Assembly (NCBI GenBank): GCA_016780605.1 | Contig: JADHLS010000494.1 | Coordinates: 1 to 5,120 of the forward strand | Direction of reading: 5' to 3' | DNA length: 5,120 nt | From: Reyranella sp. | Lineage (GTDB): Bacteria > Pseudomonadota > Alphaproteobacteria > Reyranellales > Reyranellaceae | Part shown: positions 4,095-5,120 of the stretch, piece after piece | How positions within the stretch are numbered: the stretch's first letter is position 1 | Layout of the letters: every line of letters begins with the position of its first letter | Notes under the pieces: generated by a model | The model's input: the letters and a program-made list of their open reading frames with translations, nothing else | Database searches by the model: none | What the model was told of the DNA's origin: nothing | Made by a program: the position numbers and the translations under genes

Positions 4095-5120
4095 ATGCCT
4101 CGTCGTTCGATTCTCGCCGCCGCCGGCATGATGGCGCTCGCGCTGCCGGCCGCGGCCCAGCAACCGCCGATCAAGATCGCGCTGATCTATGGCAAGACCG
4201 GTCCGCTGGAGGCCTACGCCCGTCAGACCGAGGCAGGTTTCATGCTCGGCCTGGAATATGCCACCCAGGGCACGATGGAGATAAACGGCCGCAAGATCCA
4301 GGTCCTCCTCAAGGACGACCAGCTGAAGCCCGATCTCGCCAAGGCGGCCCTCGAGCAGGCCTACGGTGACGACAAGGTCGACATCGCCGTCGGGACCACC
4401 TCGTCGGCCGCGGCGCTCGCCATGCTGCCGGTTGCCGAGGAATACAAGAAGCTGCTGATCGTCGAACCCGCCGTCGCCGACCAGATCACCGGCGAGAAGT
4501 GGAACCGCTACATCTTCCGCACGGCGCGCAACTCGACGCAGGATGCCCTGGCCTCCGCTGCGACGCTGAAGGACGAGAACATCTGCATCGCCACCCTGGC
4601 CCAGGATTACGCCTTCGGCCGTGACGGCGTCGCCTCGCTCAAGGAGGCGCTGGCGGCCGTCGGCTCCAAGGCCAAGATCGTGCACGAGGAATATGCGCCG
4701 CAGCAGACGACGGACTTCACCGCACCGGCGCAGCGCATCTTCGACGCGCTGAAGGACAAGAACTGCCGCCGCGTCGTCGCCGTGGTGTGGGCGGGTGCCC
4801 ATCCGCTGCCCAAGCTGATGGACCTCAAGCCCGAGCGCTACAAGATCGAGATCGCGCCGGGCGGCAACATCCTGCCGGTGATGGCCGGCTGGAAGCAGTT
4901 CCCGGGACTGGAAGGCGCCATCTACTACTATTGGGGCTTCCCCAAGAACCCGGTGAACGAGTGGCTGGTCACCGAGTACAAGAAGAAGAACAACGGCGCG
5001 CCGCCGGACTTCTTCGTGGCCGGCGGCATGGCCGCCGCCATGGCGATCGTCGAGGGCATCAAGAAGGCGGGCGGCACCGACACCGAGAAGCTGATTGCCG
5101 CCATGGAAGGCATGAGCTTC
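4095..5120 (+). CDS. Branched-chain amino acid-type ABC transporter substrate-binding protein (3' partial)
   Basis: The frame is open from the ATG to the right edge, 342 residues, most of a protein that usually has about 390-410. The N-terminus is a Sec signal peptide: PRR, a hydrophobic stretch of Ala, Leu and Met, and a cleavage site after Ala-Ala-Ala (19-21) before Gln22. The mature part follows the Peripla_BP_6 (Leu/Ile/Val-binding) fold: IKIALIYGKTGPLEAYA (26-42) for the first ligand-facing loop, DIAVGTTSSAAALAM (96-110) for the Gly-Thr-Thr-Ser-Ser loop that contacts the substrate carboxylate, EEYKKLLIVEP, RYIFRTARNS, and LAQDYAFGRDG (168-178) opening the second lobe. It would bind a solute in the periplasm and deliver it to an inner-membrane permease and ATPases, expected downstream. 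Such proteins in proteobacteria often bind amides or aromatic acids rather than Leu/Ile/Val, so the ligand is open. Cys164 and Cys224 could form a disulfide. Confidence 0.94.
   Translation, partial: MPRRSILAAAGMMALALPAAAQQPPIKIALIYGKTGPLEAYARQTEAGFMLGLEYATQGTMEINGRKIQVLLKDDQLKPDLAKAALEQAYGDDKVDIAVGTTSSAAALAMLPVAEEYKKLLIVEPAVADQITGEKWNRYIFRTARNSTQDALASAATLKDENICIATLAQDYAFGRDGVASLKEALAAVGSKAKIVHEEYAPQQTTDFTAPAQRIFDALKDKNCRRVVAVVWAGAHPLPKLMDLKPERYKIEIAPGGNILPVMAGWKQFPGLEGAIYYYWGFPKNPVNEWLVTEYKKKNNGAPPDFFVAGGMAAAMAIVEGIKKAGGTDTEKLIAAMEGMSF

Noticed and set aside
4050..4802. 250-codon open frame on the - strand opposite the substrate-binding protein
   Set aside because: It mirrors the codons of a well-supported exported binding protein and its Leu/Gly/Arg/Asp-rich translation shows no domain.

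Overview
The window is GC-rich, densely coded bacterial DNA. The gene families (LysR, HxlR, VOC, a 3-family amidohydrolase and a Liv-type periplasmic binding protein) and the GC-biased third codon positions suggest a free-living proteobacterium, most likely an alphaproteobacterium of the Bradyrhizobium/Reyranella kind. That placement is an impression, since no marker gene is present. No rRNA, tRNA, CRISPR array, transposase or phage gene was seen.

Left part (1-932, + strand): the C-terminal effector domain of a LysR-type regulator runs in from the left edge. Its stop overlaps by one base the start of a small hotdog thioesterase closely related to fluoroacetyl-CoA thioesterase FlK. The thioesterase keeps the Thr/Glu/His triad but lacks the phenylalanine gate.

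Middle (933-3159): a 126-base gap between convergent genes holds what looks like the decayed C-terminal end of a luciferase-like flavin monooxygenase on the minus strand. Next is a complete minus-strand gene of 581 codons for an N-acyl-D-amino-acid deacylase-like amidohydrolase. It has a very strong ribosome binding site and lacks two histidine metal ligands of the characterised D-aminoacylases. Upstream of it lies about 340 bases without a convincing gene, containing a near-consensus sigma-54-like site and a 17-bp dyad placed about where an activator site would be.

Right part (3160-5120): an HxlR-type regulator (minus) and a small VOC/glyoxalase-fold protein (+) are divergently transcribed from a 51-base intergenic region, which carries a 30-bp-spaced direct repeat. 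After a 125-base gap comes a Sec-exported branched-chain-amino-acid-type ABC transporter substrate-binding protein, cut by the right edge.

Taken together this looks like an accessory catabolic neighbourhood: uptake of a small amide or amino-acid-like substrate, hydrolysis of an amide or acyl group, acyl-CoA thioester handling, and two small regulators. That these genes form one pathway is inference. No clearly novel multi-gene system is evident. The best leads are the altered active sites of the amidohydrolase and the thioesterase, and the regulatory layout upstream of the amidohydrolase.
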